From: Bagarius yarrelli
Taxonomy: Eukaryota; Chordata; Actinopteri; Siluriformes; Sisoridae
Assembly (NCBI GenBank): GCA_005784505.1
Contig: VCAZ01000105.1
Coordinates: 536,668-600,667, forward strand
Direction of reading: 5' to 3'
Length of the DNA stretch: 64,000 nt
Part shown: positions 37,005 to 48,075 of the stretch, piece after piece
How positions within the stretch are numbered: position 1 is the stretch's first letter
How the letters are laid out: every line of letters starts with the position of its first letter
Notes under the pieces: generated by a model
What the model saw: only the letters and a program-made list of their open reading frames with translations
The model's database searches: none
What the model was told of the DNA's origin: nothing
Position numbers and translations under genes: made by a program

Positions 37005-37495
37005 CAGAAAGTCACGGAATGCTATGTTACAGAATGCTATGGTACTGAAAGCTTTGTTAGAGAATGCTGTGTTACGGAATGCTATGTTACGGAATGCTAT
37101 GTTACGGAATGCTATGTTACGGAATGCTATGTTAGGGAATGCTATGTTAGGGAATGCTATGTTAGGGAATGCTATGTTAGGGAATGCTATGTTACGGAAT
37201 GCTATGTTAGGGAATGCTATGTTAGGGAATGCTATGTTACGGAATGCTATGTTACAGAAAGCTATGTTATGGAATGCTGTGTTAAAGAATGCTATGTTAC
37301 AGAAAGCTATGTTACGGAATGCTATGTTACGGAATGCTATGTTACAGAAAGCTATGTTACGGAATGCTATGTTAAAATGAATGCTATGTTACAAGAAAGC
37401 AGAAAGCTATGTTATGGAATGCTGTGTTAAAGAATGCTATGTTACAGAAAGCTATGTTACGGAATGCTATGTTACGGAATGCTATGTTGTGTCGT
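37005..37495. repeat. 15-bp minisatellite
   Basis: Unit ggaatgctatgttac, about 30 copies, with variants gttag and agaaagctatgttac. The unit is a multiple of three, so three frames stay open for 60 to 149 codons. Confidence 0.96.
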
Positions 37496-38509
37496 TACAG
37501 TATGAATTGTTATGTTACTGTAGTTTATGTTGCGTTACCTTACAGTAGGTTATACAGTATTTTGTTGTGTTGTCTTGTTATGGTAAATTATGATTAAAAA
37601 ATATAGTTTAACATCAGTGAAACATAATATTACTACAACTGTATGAAATCAACCTTTATTCATATCTTATTCTATCTACATGTATTAATGTTCTTCTAGC
37701 CAAAGCGGGCAGTAATTTTCCAGCTGTAATTAATCCATAATTAGGCCATAGTTGGTACAAATCAGAGTGACTTTCTAAGACAACATAATCCTATCTTTCC
37801 TTTTTGCCAGATGAGAGTTTAATGAAGTTTAAATGAAGCGGTGGACAACAGGTCACTCTAACCCATTTTAAAGTAGTTGTAAACTTTGACACACACTAAG
37901 AATTAAAATTCAGACAGTGTGTCTGTCTAATTCCGCTGACCTCTTCGATATAATTCCAGGTTAATTGTAGCACTCAAGGCCACAGATGACCCAGTTAGTT
38001 GGCGGAAAGCTGTGAAACAGCCGAAAACGCCAATACGGGTGACAAAGCGCCTCCCACCAGCTCGCCTACCATCACAGATCCATCTGACTCGTCTGCTCGA
38101 TTCATGCTTCATGAAATGAAAGACATTAGGAATCACGTCACGCCAAGCCAAGCCAAAAATAAATCCCAAGCCTTTCACTCAACATGAAAAGCCATTTTTT
38201 TGGGAAAAGTGCAATGATTTACGTAATGAGGATTGATTTGTCAACTGGATAACTTCACTTCTAAGCCGCTACGCACTGTAAAATTCTCACATACTGAAGA
38301 TGTGGTTTGATTTTCTGTAGCAAGACTGTAAATCCAGCTGTTATTTAAATCCCCCAAAATATATAATAGTTGATGGAATGATGTTTTTGGTGAAAAACCG
38401 TCCCCACATCAGTCTCCACACAGTCTTTCCCACACAGACATTTCACTGGGTTAATGATTTACATTATATTCTAGGAACAGCTAAACAAACAGTTATAACA
38501 TTTGGTATC

Positions 38510-38672
38510 TTAGTAGAGGTGATAGACTGTTCATTGGAGGTTTGTGGGTTTAAATCCCAGCTCAATCAAGCTGCCACTACTGGGCCCCTGAACAAGGCCC
38601 TTAACCCTCAACTGCTCGATTGGACAAAAAAATAAGATAAATGTAAGTCACTTTGGCATTGGCAGAGTGTGG
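38510..38672 (+). mobile_element. SINE family A
   Basis: ggtttaaatcccagctc, ggcccctgaacaaggccc and taagtcactttgg are recognisable; head degraded. Confidence 0.72.
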
Positions 38673-38849
38673 TTTAAGTTATTTATTCAACTCAATTTAT
38701 GCTAACACTATTATTTACTACAAGCGCAAATCCTATTGTGTTTAATTCCCCCACAGCAGTTTATTCATTAACATCTGGTATCTGTTTATAGTTAAATTAA
38801 ACATTAAATGGAACGCCAATGAAACAAATCAGTTCCTGTTCTTACTTAC

Positions 38850-39010
38850 GTTATAGCAGTAGGGCATTAACGACTCAAATGATCAAGGCTCTGGGTTGTT
38901 GATTAAAAGATCAGGGTTCAAGTCTCACCACCTGACACTGTCAGGCCCTTGAGCAAGGCTCTTAACCGTCTCTTTGCTCCAGGAGCGCTGTATCATGGCT
39001 AATCCTGGGC
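38850..39010 (+). mobile_element. SINE family B, 3'-truncated
   Basis: gggttcaagtctcacc, cccttgagcaaggctctta and ccaggagcgctgtatcat. A second head-only fragment lies at 39155-39225. Confidence 0.72.
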
Positions 39011-39306
39011 ATTTCTACTGTATAAACGAGTGTTTTCCTACCAGTCTTTATTATTCTCTATTTTTAAGCTGGCAAAAGAAAAATGCGACAGGTATCAGTC
39101 CTGTTCCACAAAAAAACTTTCATCAACAGTATTATGGGCAGTAGTATCTCACGTGGGGTAGCTGGTCTGGTGGCTCAAATGATTATAACTCTGAGTTACT
39201 GATTGGAGGATCAGGGTTTATAGTCTTTTTAATTATCATCAATTGTGTTATAACACGAAATCACAAAGTATCTCTTCACTACACATACAGTAATATATGT
39301 TTTATC

Positions 39307-39880
39307 TAGGGCTGCATGATATTGATAAAAAACTGACATTGCAATATTTTTTTCTTCGATATATAATGACGATATGAATAAATTTCACCAGATGACTCTA
39401 ATGGCAAAATTGTAAAGGATTCATTATTTATAATGATTGTGGTGATTTTGTAAAGAAGTGTATTTGTGTAAAATATAATTTACTTATTATAATCATAGAT
39501 AAATACAATGATCATAAGAGGTAACTGTAATAAACAGTGTTTTATGTTTATCTGATGACTCAGATATTGAAGTATTAAATGTAAAACCACACTGTATCGA
39601 CTTCACTGTATAGAATAACCACAATTAATCTTTGTTAAAGATACAAAAGTTTATTGTGTCTGAATGATTTAAACATTTGTGAAATGTTTATACAGTAACA
39701 AACCATCAAACAATAAACGAATGATAAACTTTCACTCCATTATTAAACTTTAGAATTAATCCACAAATCCCGTCTTCTGAACTGTAATGCAGTCAAATAT
39801 AATCACACACTCGACATTAAACGTCCTGTAATGTGACTATTGCAGATACACACATTGAAACGATATATTACGCAGCCCGG
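39307..39880. mobile_element. MITE with gggctgc terminal inverted repeats
   Basis: Left gggctgcatgatat, right end reverse-complements to gggctgcgtaatat (12 of 14 match). The 574-bp interior is AT-rich and non-coding. Confidence 0.65.
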
Positions 39881-40256
39881 TACAGTAGCTGCCTTTATAA
39901 TGTTATTAATATCAAACTTTTGATCTGCATCTCTAATCATTTATCTTAATATATTTCTCTGTCATGTAATTTAACTGATTTTAATGTTTTATAATGTCCA
40001 CAGATTTTCATCTTGGCCTGATTAATTTCATACAAAAATTGATGCAAGCTTTTATTCGAGGAAGATTAATTACTAATCACTTTCAACTGATGATCACAAT
40101 TAGATACCATAGAAGTGGAACTTGGTATCCAATGGCCTTTAAATGTTTCTGCTTCATGGCCACCGTATCATGGCGGACTTTACTCTCTGACCCCAAGCTG
40201 GTTTTTGTGTTATTCATTAATGTTTTTTCTTCTTATCTGCAAAGTTATAGTTTAAG

Positions 40257-40432
40257 GTGTTTACATTTACAGTGTTTGGCAGACGCTCTTATCCAGTGCG
40301 ACTTAGATTTATCTCATTGATACAACTGAGCAATTGGGGGTTAAGCAGTGGTGGCTTGGTGGAGCTGGGAATGAAACCCACAATATTTGGATTGGTAGTC
40401 CAACACCTTAACCATGAGCTACCACTTCCCCA
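40257..40432 (-). mobile_element. SINE family A, left member of an inverted pair
   Basis: Reverse complement: gtagctcatggttaaggtg head to ctggataagagcgtctgcc tail. Confidence 0.8.
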
Positions 40433-40433
40433 A

Positions 40434-40631
40434 GTGTTAGCCTGCTGCTCGGAAGATTGTAGTTTTGCTTCCCAGCACCATTAGGTTGCCACCGCTGGGC
40501 CCCTGAGCAAAACCCTCAATCCTTCATCGTTTAATTTGCTTAATTGGCAGCATTAACAGGATTAGATAAATGGGATAAATATAAGTCACTTTGGATAAAA
40601 AAACATCTGCCAAATGCCAAAAATATAAATG
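40434..40631 (+). mobile_element. SINE family A, right member of an inverted pair
   Basis: Begins directly after the head of its partner; gccaccgctgggcccctga and tcactttggataaaa are clear. The pair is head to head. Confidence 0.78.
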
Positions 40632-40984
40632 TGGAGCTGTCTTTGGATCAGTTTTACCCCGAACACTGGAGACTCCTTCCCTCACTGAACAACAACAACA
40701 ACAACTTCTTAAAGGGAAATTCCACAATATCAACAAGTTCATAGGTCACGGCTACAAATCTGTGTGTTGAAGCTTTTTGTTTCAAGTCCCTGTGAAGTCG
40801 TTATAATAAATAAATAAATAAAATCGATGTTTTAAGCTGATTGCATTCGTTTAATCCTGTAATCAGCAGCTGATCTACGGTCAGTAATTGCTGTTACAAA
40901 AAAAATAATCAATATCTGACATCTGAATTAAAAAGTAATCCTCAGACGCACATCTGATAAACCCTGAGCCAGAATTTAATCCGG

Positions 40985-41940
40985 ATTATTCTTCTGTTTT
41001 ACAGTACTGATGATACCGATGACAGAGAAACAGACAGACACTGTATACAAACACTGTACAAAGACATACAGACACTGTAGACAGAGACAAAAAGACAGAC
41101 AGACAGACACAGATAGACCCATATACAGACACTGTACAAAGACAGACACTGTAGACAGACACAGATAGACAGACATTGTAGATGAAGACAAAAAGACAAA
41201 CAGACAGACAGACACAGATAGACTTAGATATACAGACACTGTACAAAGACAAACAGACACTGTAGACAGACACAGATAGACAGACACTGTGGACGGAGAC
41301 AAAAAGACAGACAGACAGACAAACACAGATAGACACATATATACAGACACTGTACAAAGACAGACAGACACTGTATACAGACTGTACAAAGACAGACAGA
41401 CACTGTAGACGGAAACAAAAAGACAGACAGACACAGACAGATATACAGACACTGTACAAAGACAGATAGACAAACACTGTACAAAGACAGACAGACACTG
41501 TAAACAGACAGACAGATAGACAGACACTGTAGATGGACGGAAAGACAGACAGACACACAGACCGACACAGATAGACACAGACATTTACATTTGGCATAAC
41601 TTTGGATAAAGACAGACTGAAAGACAGACAGACAGACAAAGACAGACAGACACTGTACACAGACACTGTAGTTAAACAGACAGACACTGTAGATGGACAG
41701 ACACTGTAGACAGACAAATAGATAGATAGACAGACAAATAGATAGATAGACAGACAGACAAATAGATAGAAACTGTAGACAGACAGACAGAGAGACAGAC
41801 AAATAGATAGAAACTGTAAATAGATAGACATACAGACAGACAAATAGGTAGAAACTGTAGATAGACAGATAGACAAACAGACAGACAGATAGACAAATAG
41901 ATAGACACTGTAGATAGACAGACAGACAGAGGATGGATAG
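40985..41940. repeat. GACA-rich minisatellite grading to GATA
   Basis: Words cagacactgtacaaagacag and cagacactgtagac alternate with GACA runs; GATA rises after 41700. Minus-strand frames stay open (up to 296 codons, Ser/Val/Cys/Leu) only because of the repeat. Confidence 0.94.
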
Positions 41941-41944
41941 TTAC

Positions 41945-42300
41945 ATCGCTTAATCTGGTCGGCGCTATTTTTAATGTACAGAGTGTGTTGTTTTTGTATT
42001 GTCTATTTGTACTGTCCGGAGTAATGTTTGCATTGTTTATAGTGTTTGTATTGTTTATTTGCACCGTTTTATCTTGTACTGTTTGCACCAGGTTGCACAT
42101 GTGCACTTTTTGTTGTTAAGACAACTTATTCTCTAGTCTTTAGCTCTGTGATGTTCCTCTGTTCAGTAGCTCTTTGGTGTCTTGTGTAATTCTGTGTTTT
42201 AGGTGGCTCCGTGGACCTGAAACGCTGTTTCATATCACTCTGTACTGCATCTGCTATAAATGACTGTAATGACAATAAAGCGTCTTGATACTTGGTATAA
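41945..42300 (+). mobile_element. interspersed repeat with ATGACAATAAAG 3' end
   Basis: The longest copy: starts ggtcggcgcta, contains ctgtttgcaccaggttgcac and ends atgacaataaagcgtcttg. Confidence 0.7.
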
Positions 42301-42301
42301 A

Positions 42302-42302
<1 letters not shown>

Positions 42303-42333
<31 letters not shown>

Positions 42334-43800
42334 TGTCTTTTATTAATACTATTCAAAACACCCAAGATCTCCTCAGAAGTGGGCAAAGATAACAGATAAA
42401 ATAGATTGCTATAAAAGACAAAGCACACAACAAACACTCAATAAAACATATAATAAAAAGACTGAATGTGTCTTAAAAGCTGTTTTAATTTGGAGCAAAC
42501 GATTGGTGAAGTGGAGGATAGTTCTTTAGGCAGAGGGTCAGCAGGGGGCAAAATAACTTAAAGATCTGACAACCATGGTAGTTAGTCGAATCCAAAGAAC
42601 CACATGAGAAACTGAATGTGAAGATCTGAGAGCAGGTGAAGGCATGTAAACTAAGTTGAACTGAGTAAGGTATAGTGGTGTTAGATTAAGAAGTGCCTTT
42701 TGATGGTGCCTTCTCCATACCTTACTGGAGGTTAGTGCCATTCCTGAGAAACTGGAGCTCAGTAGCTGCAAAATTGTGAACCAACTGGAGCTTCTCCACC
42801 GATTTAGATGGAAGACTAATGAGAAGGGCATTACAATAGTCTATACATGAAGTGACTAGTAAAGAACTGCTGTATTATTGGTGGAAAGAGAGGGGCAAAG
42901 ACAAGTATTATTATGTAGTTGGAAGTATGCAGTTTGTGTGATATTATTGATTTAAGGATGGTGTACTGTCCATGATAAAACCCAAACTTTCAACCTGGAA
43001 ACTTGCAATTGTACAACGAAAAGCAATTGGATTTGGACAATACAGATCTGGTGCTGATGAGTAGGGTCTCGGTTTTATTGCCATTTATCTTTAGGAAGTT
43101 GGAGAAAAATCTTTAATTTTTGATAAACAACTGGATAAATATGGTGGAGGAAAAGAACCAGTGGGTTTGGCAGACAGTTAAAGTTGGGTGTCATCAGCAT
43201 AACAATACCATACTTTCTCAAAATGTAACTATAATAATAAACAGAAGAGAGCCCAATGCAGAACCATGAGGAACGCCAGTGGTGACTGTAGATGTTCTTG
43301 GTCTGAATTTTTTTTTTTTATTAAATGTGCTGAGTGAAACCAGAAAGATACGATCTAAATCAAGATAAATGAGTGTGAGAAATCCCAATAGAAGCAAATC
43401 TGTCGTGAAGTATCTTATGTGATGCAGTTTCCAAGACCGCACTCAAGTCAAGAAGGACAAGTATGAATAATAGCCCAGGGTTAGCTGCCAGCAACAGATC
43501 ATAGGTTATTCTAACAAAAGCAGTCTCAGTGCTATAGTAGGGATGAAAACCAGATTGAAATTGTTCAAACAAATAACTGGAGAGGTGTTCAGTACACTTT
43601 TCCGCGATCTTAAAGATAACGGTAAATTTAAAATAGGACAAAACTGATCGAAGTTAAGTGGACCAGTCCATTGGTTTTTAATTTTAGAAGTAATAATAGC
43701 AGATATGAAGCCAGAAACCAGTAAAGCAGGAAACAAGCTTTCACTAAAGGAATTGTTAGAGGGTCTAGCTGAGTAGTGGAAGATTTAGATGTACTTTTCA
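42303..43800 (-). mobile_element. LINE fragment with reverse transcriptase motifs, probably L2/CR1-like
   Basis: Decayed, frameshifted RT on the minus strand. Recognisable in order: FEQFQSGFHPYYSTETAF and LLDLSAVLETASHKIL (about 43600-43420), TTGVPHGSALGSLLF (about 43285-43240), and CYADDTQL with the catalytic YADD at 43201-43190. C-terminal pieces continue to about 42540, and the element ends with an ATT array (42303-42330). It is 5'-truncated, has several frame changes and cannot be active. The clade assignment is from motif style only. Confidence 0.82.
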
Positions 43801-44132
43801 AATGCACATCTCTGAAGTAGTTGGTAGTGTAAAGGTGGAGAAAACAGAGTGAGGAGGCACGTGAGAGACAGACTGAGAGGAATCTGTGTGTACTAATAGG
43901 TAATTGCTGATAAATGCTCTAACGTTTATTCTTTAGTTTTAATCCAAAAAGCTGAATGTACGAATGAGGTGCAAAAACATCTAAAATCCTATTCAGTCCA
44001 TCAGTGTAATAAAAAAACAGTTCATCAACAGTAGAAAAAAACAGATTTGCGGGTAAAGGTGGCAAGTTCATCAGCAAGAGTAGACAGACAGACAGACATG
44101 ATACGATATAAGGTGAGATAAACAGACAGTAG

Positions 44133-44210
<78 letters not shown>
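44133..44210. repeat. (GATA)n microsatellite
   Basis: About 19 pure GATA units, roughly 125 bp inside intron 1 from the exon 1 donor. Confidence 0.97.
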
Positions 44211-44211
44211 T

Positions 44212-44325
44212 TTTGACCAGGACCAGCACTCTACTACTGCGGGGCCCCTGAGCAAGGCCCCTTAACCCTCAGCTCCTCGGTTTGATAACTTGGATGAATG
44301 GATAGAAGTCGCTTTGGATAAGGAA
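44212..44325 (+). mobile_element. SINE family A fragment beside stac exon 1
   Basis: gaccaggaccagcactcta, ggcccctgagcaaggcccc and aagtcgctttggataagg; ends about 10 bp from the exon 1 donor. Confidence 0.75.
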
Positions 44326-44335
44326 GTCAGGTTAC

Positions 44336-44464
44336 CTTAGACTCCTGCTGGCTGGCGGATGTCGGAGACTGAGGCGCCTCGCTCTGCTCCGGCGCGCGCT
44401 CTTTCTCTTTCTCGTCCCCGTTGCCGTCGCTGTCGGTCTGCGTCATGTTAACGGGAGGAATCAT
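44336..44464 (-). CDS. stac: stac exon 1 (coding part), N-terminus
   Basis: This exon encodes 43 residues, beginning MIPPVNMTQTDSDGNG and ending SASQQESK. The ATG at 44464-44462 was chosen because mammalian STAC also begins MIPP and its exon 1 also ends in QESK. It has G at -3 and A at +4. A second in-frame ATG at codon 7 is possible but would lose the conserved MIPP. The exon ends in phase 0 at AAG followed by the donor GTAACC. The peptide is acidic and polar, rich in E, S, P and Q, and looks disordered. A SINE remnant ends about 10 bp into the intron. The upstream 5' UTR includes a T-rich stretch at about 44482-44516 that could be a pyrimidine tract of a 5' UTR intron, but nothing else supports that. 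Confidence 0.88.
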
Positions 44465-44900
44465 TACTGAACCTCGCGCCTCGGTGAGAAAAAAATAAAA
44501 ACAAAAACAAAAAAACAAGCAGAAACGCAGAGTTTGTAGCCGCGCTGTTTACATGTTGCCTGCGAGCTCCGTGTCACGCGCCGACTGTAACGGGATCCCC
44601 GGTTTCTCACATCGCGCGCGCTGTGGTTAAACACTGATAAAAGTACTGCTCGGATTAATGAAGTTGGAGCGCGTGCTTCTTTAGATTCGACACGTTCAAT
44701 AAAACACGTAGCCGAAAGTAGAAGCGAATTTCCCAGTACTTTAACACACTTGCGCTTGCAAGATATGCGCCCGTGCGCTCGGTTTGGGTTAAACTGCTGG
44801 CCGCGCGCTACTCTTGGTCTGTCACCTGGTAAATGAACCTATCAGAGCTGTACAGGGGCGGAGTTTAGGGAAGATCCACCCCCCTCCCGCAGAGGGATTT
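44350..44900 (-). promoter_or_regulatory. stac: CpG-rich 5' end and probable promoter of stac
   Basis: CpG density rises sharply here compared with the AT-rich flanks, with clusters such as cgcgcgcgc near 44612-44620, gcgcgc around 44395 and gccgcgcgc near 44801. A GC-box-like ggggcgga lies at about 44855. This fits a CpG-island promoter for the minus-strand gene, covering exon 1 and about 400 bp upstream. No convincing TATA box is seen. The transcription start cannot be placed from sequence alone. Confidence 0.6.
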
Positions 44901-45179
44901 CCATGGTTACACACGTTTTCCTGACTCAAAAATAAAGTGCACTTTGTAGGGTGCATAAAGTTTATACCTCATACAGTGCACATCTGGAGAGAACAAGATC
45001 CCAGTTAGAATTCAGCCCAGATGTTTAACAGATGTTTGTGTAAATGACAATACAAATACACAAATATATAAAAAATAATAAATTACATTTGGGAAAGATT
45101 TGACTTGTAGATTTATCACAGAAAAAGTTTGATTTTAAACTTTATCAATAGGAATTACAGATGTACAACTTTAACTTCA

Positions 45180-45990
45180 ACTTTAGTAATCCAAAAACCA
45201 GTTACCATAAACCACAAACCAGGTACCATAAGGAAGGGGCAGTAGTGGCTCAAATGGTTAAGTTGCTGATCTGAAGACCAGAAACACCTGGGCTCAAGCC
45301 CCACCACCGGCAAGTCAACCACTGTTGGGTCCTTGAGCGAGACCCTTAACCCTTCCTGCTCCAGGGGCGCTGTATCATAGCTGACCCTGACCCCCACTTA
45401 CTAAGATGGGATATGTGAAAAACACTGCATTTCATTGCCTCTGTATATGTACCTTACAGAGTGAAGTTGAATGTTAGTATCATTATTAAACCAGTTACCA
45501 TAAACCACAAACCAGTTACCATAAACCAGTTACCATAAACCACAAACCAATTACCATAAACCGGTTACCATAAACCACAAAACCAGTTACCATAAACCGG
45601 TTACCATAAACCAGTTACCATAAACCACAAACCAGTTAACCATAACCACCGGTTACCATAAACCGGTTACCATAAACCGGTACCATAAACCACAAACCAG
45701 TTACCATAAACCAGGTTACCATAAACCAGTTACCCTATAAACCAGTTACTATAAACCGCAAATCAGTTACCATAAACCACAAACCAATTACCATAAACCG
45801 GTTACCATAAACCACAAACCAATTACCATAAACCGGTTACCATAAACCACGAACCAGTTACCATAAACCACGAACCAGTTACCATAAACCGGTTACCATA
45901 AACCAGTTAGAATAAACCACAAAACCACAAACAAGTTACCATAACCCAAAAAAACCAGTTACCATTAAACCAGTTATCCATAAACCATCA
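45180..45990. repeat. minisatellite of 21-bp and shorter units, split by a SINE
   Basis: Words ccagttaccataaaccacaa and ccggttaccataaa. Two units lie left of the SINE (45190-45233), and the rest fill 45487-45990. Confidence 0.92.
45234..45480 (+). mobile_element. SINE family B inside the minisatellite
   Basis: Nearly complete: ggcagtagtggctcaaatgg, gggctcaagccccacc, ccaggggcgctgtatcat and gatgggatatgtgaaaa. Confidence 0.88.
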
Positions 45991-46115
45991 ACATCATTAA
46001 CCCCAAATTATCGCCAACAACAAACTCGATTCTCTCCAGTCAAATTTCAATGTCAGCAATAGAATATAAATATAACAATATTATAATAATATAACATAAA
46101 ATACATTTTAATTTT

Positions 46116-46240
46116 AGACAGACAGACGGAGAGTTGGATGGACGGACAGATGGACGGACGGAAGGACGGACGGACGGACTGGACGGACGGACTGGATGGA
46201 CGGACGGACGGACGGATAGATAGATAGATAGATAGATAAC
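46116..46240. repeat. GACG/GACA/GATA tetranucleotide array
   Basis: GACA, then GACG, then GATA runs; followed at 46250-46315 by about three 21-bp units ttaacctcaataacccaaa. Confidence 0.92.
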
Positions 46241-46340
46241 CCAAATTTTAATCTTAATAACCCACATGTTAACCTCAGTAACCCAAATCTTAACCTCAAT
46301 AACCCAAACCTTTAAAACCCAAACCCACACAGACACAGAC

Positions 46341-46371
46341 ACCACACACACACACACACACACACACACAG
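46341..46371. repeat. (CA)n microsatellite
   Basis: Fifteen CA units. Confidence 0.95.
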
Positions 46372-47074
46372 CCCTCAGACATAGAGACCGCGGCCCTTTT
46401 GTGACTCGATTGGTAAACAACTCTAAATGCAGGCATGAAAGGAAAACAAGCTTTCTAATGACTTCAGTTTAGTCTACAAATCCGGTAAATCTCCCGACCC
46501 GACCCGAAATCTCACACATCAGAATAATTAGATATCCAATCAGCTCTCAAATCTCTTCACATCCAATCATTTGCAGATGTTCTCGTCAAAATAAAGCAGA
46601 ATTTCTGTGGACAAGATGTTTCACAAATGGCTTTAAATTTCACTCATGTTGTGTGACATCATTCGCCATCGACTGGGAAACAGAATCGACTTCCTGTTAA
46701 TAAACAAAGGCAGGGATCCATTAAAGAACACTAGCCAGTTACACACAGTTACACGTTACACACTTTTGTGCATTGCTGTAACTATATTCCTAAAGCGATG
46801 TAATCATTTTCATAGACTGATCAAAGATATAAGAGAAAAAAATAAACTCGTCTCTATAAGTTAATTTACAGAATAATTCTCGGCCAGGTTACAGTACAAA
46901 TGCAGTCGACTTTAAAGTTTATTATTATAAACTAAAAAGGGTCCGATTAAGTCTGAAGAAGTGTTAAGGCACTGTAACGTCACTGTGACATCACCGCTAC
47001 CGTCTGTGTTATTCAGCAAAAAAATGTCAGGTGGTTTTCTTATCTATTCTCATACTTTTCCTCTGTTTTTTAAA

Positions 47075-47400
47075 GGGAGGGAGAGGGAAGAGGGGGGGAT
47101 ACAGAAAGGCAGGGGGAGAAAAAAAGGAGTAGAAAGTAAGGAAGGAACAAAATAGAAAAAAAAAAGAAAGAAAGAAAGAAAGAAGAAAGAGGACAGTAAT
47201 ATATGTACTATACTATACACAGTAAGATACAGAGACAGAGAGAGAAAGGGAAGAGGTGAAGAGGGGAGAAAGAGAGGAAGAGGGGATAGGCAGAGTAAGA
47301 ATTGGAAAGAGAAATTAACAGAGGATAGTCCGAGAAACAGAGACACAAATAAAGGGGAATAGACAGAGTTAAATGGACAGAAAGTAAGAAAGAGAAAGAT
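47075..47400. repeat. purine-rich low-complexity
   Basis: GGGA, AAGA and GAGA words with an (AAAG)n core at 47161-47188. Confidence 0.85.
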
Positions 47401-47739
47401 TGGGGTGGGGGTGGGGTTTATAAAGACTGTAATTTATACCCCGCGCATTTGACTAAGCTTTAATGAGCAGGAAAGACAGGGATTTAATTACAGAGACTGA
47501 AGCTTCTTCTCAGATCATTAGAATAGAAATTCACTCAATTCACTAACCTCTTTATCTTCAGTATGAATAATTAATCAGAGTTAATAAAACAAAAACAAGC
47601 TGATTTTACTAACCAATCAGTGAACTCAACCCACATGCCATTAAAAACACGCCACATACCATCACGCTGGTACTACAATACACCACACACCCAAAAACAA
47701 ATATGGACCCCTTAGGAGGTAAGTACATCTTATCCATCA

Positions 47740-48075
47740 TTTGGTACAGCATGATGGTCTGTGGTTTACTCTCAGGTGGTGTTTATGTTTCTGTTACCCA
47801 GCCAATGGTCACAGGTCTGATGAATTTACTGTATTACTAAGATCCACCAGACCCGTGTTCATGTTTCTTTTACCCAACCAATGGTCACAGGTCTGGTGGA
47901 GTCACTGTATTACTCGGATCCACCAGACCCCTGTTCATGTTTCCGTTACCCAACCAATGGTCACAGATCTGGTGAATTTACTGTATTACTAAGATCCACC
48001 AAACCTGTGTTCCCAACCAATGGTCACAGGTCTGGTGGATTAACTGTATTACTGAGATCCACCAGATCTGCTACC
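47740..48075. repeat. minisatellite of about 76 bp with hairpin-forming unit
   Basis: About four units carrying ggtctggtgga and tccaccagacc; one spacer part (catgtttccgttacccaac) is lost in the last unit. Confidence 0.9.

Larger units (their letters stand above)
27561..44335 (-). other. stac: stac intron 1
   Basis: Donor GTAACC at 44335, acceptor TTTAG at 27561. Holds several minisatellites, nested and head-to-head SINEs, a LINE with RT motifs and GACA/GATA arrays. Stretches 28065-28690, 29120-30150, 32830-33540, 34350-35460 and 37600-38500 contain nothing I can assign. Confidence 0.8.
205..44464 (-). other. stac: stac gene, 5' part (exons 1-4), partial at window edge
   Basis: The four minus-strand exons join as 44464-44336, 27560-27233, 9811-9711 and 286-205, giving 213 codons plus one base with no stop. 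The protein has an acidic/polar N-terminus (residues 1-43), a conserved basic/serine motif LQKLKRSLSFRTKSLRSKS followed by a Pro-rich linker (44-130), a complete C1 zinc finger (131-182) and the PKGFKRYSSSPLL segment (187-213). C1 ligands are H131, C144, C147, C162, C165, H170, C173 and C182. The order and the sequences DVCNHMIVG, LRCKACKM and EQFGCIKEVMPI fit STAC1 better than STAC2 or STAC3, judged from memory of the family. Family knowledge: STAC proteins are cytosolic adaptors that bind L-type calcium channels and alter their inactivation or trafficking. The SH3 exons should lie left of base 1. Introns 1, 2 and 3 are 16.8, 17.4 and 9.4 kb. Confidence 0.93.

Noticed and set aside
36981..37430. 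149-codon frame with ECYVT repeats
   Set aside because: The 15-bp unit without stops keeps frames open; no start context, domain or flanking exon signals.
40986..41876. 296-codon minus-strand open frame rich in Val, Cys, Leu, Ser
   Set aside because: It is the translation of a GACA-based tandem array; all minus frames are open for the same reason.
44444..44446. Alternative start Met (MTQTDS) for stac
   Set aside because: The upstream MIPP start matches the mammalian STAC N-terminus.
44630..44660. TATA-like tacttttatcagt upstream of stac
   Set aside because: Weak match in an AT-rich patch beside a CpG island; position relative to the start of transcription unknown.
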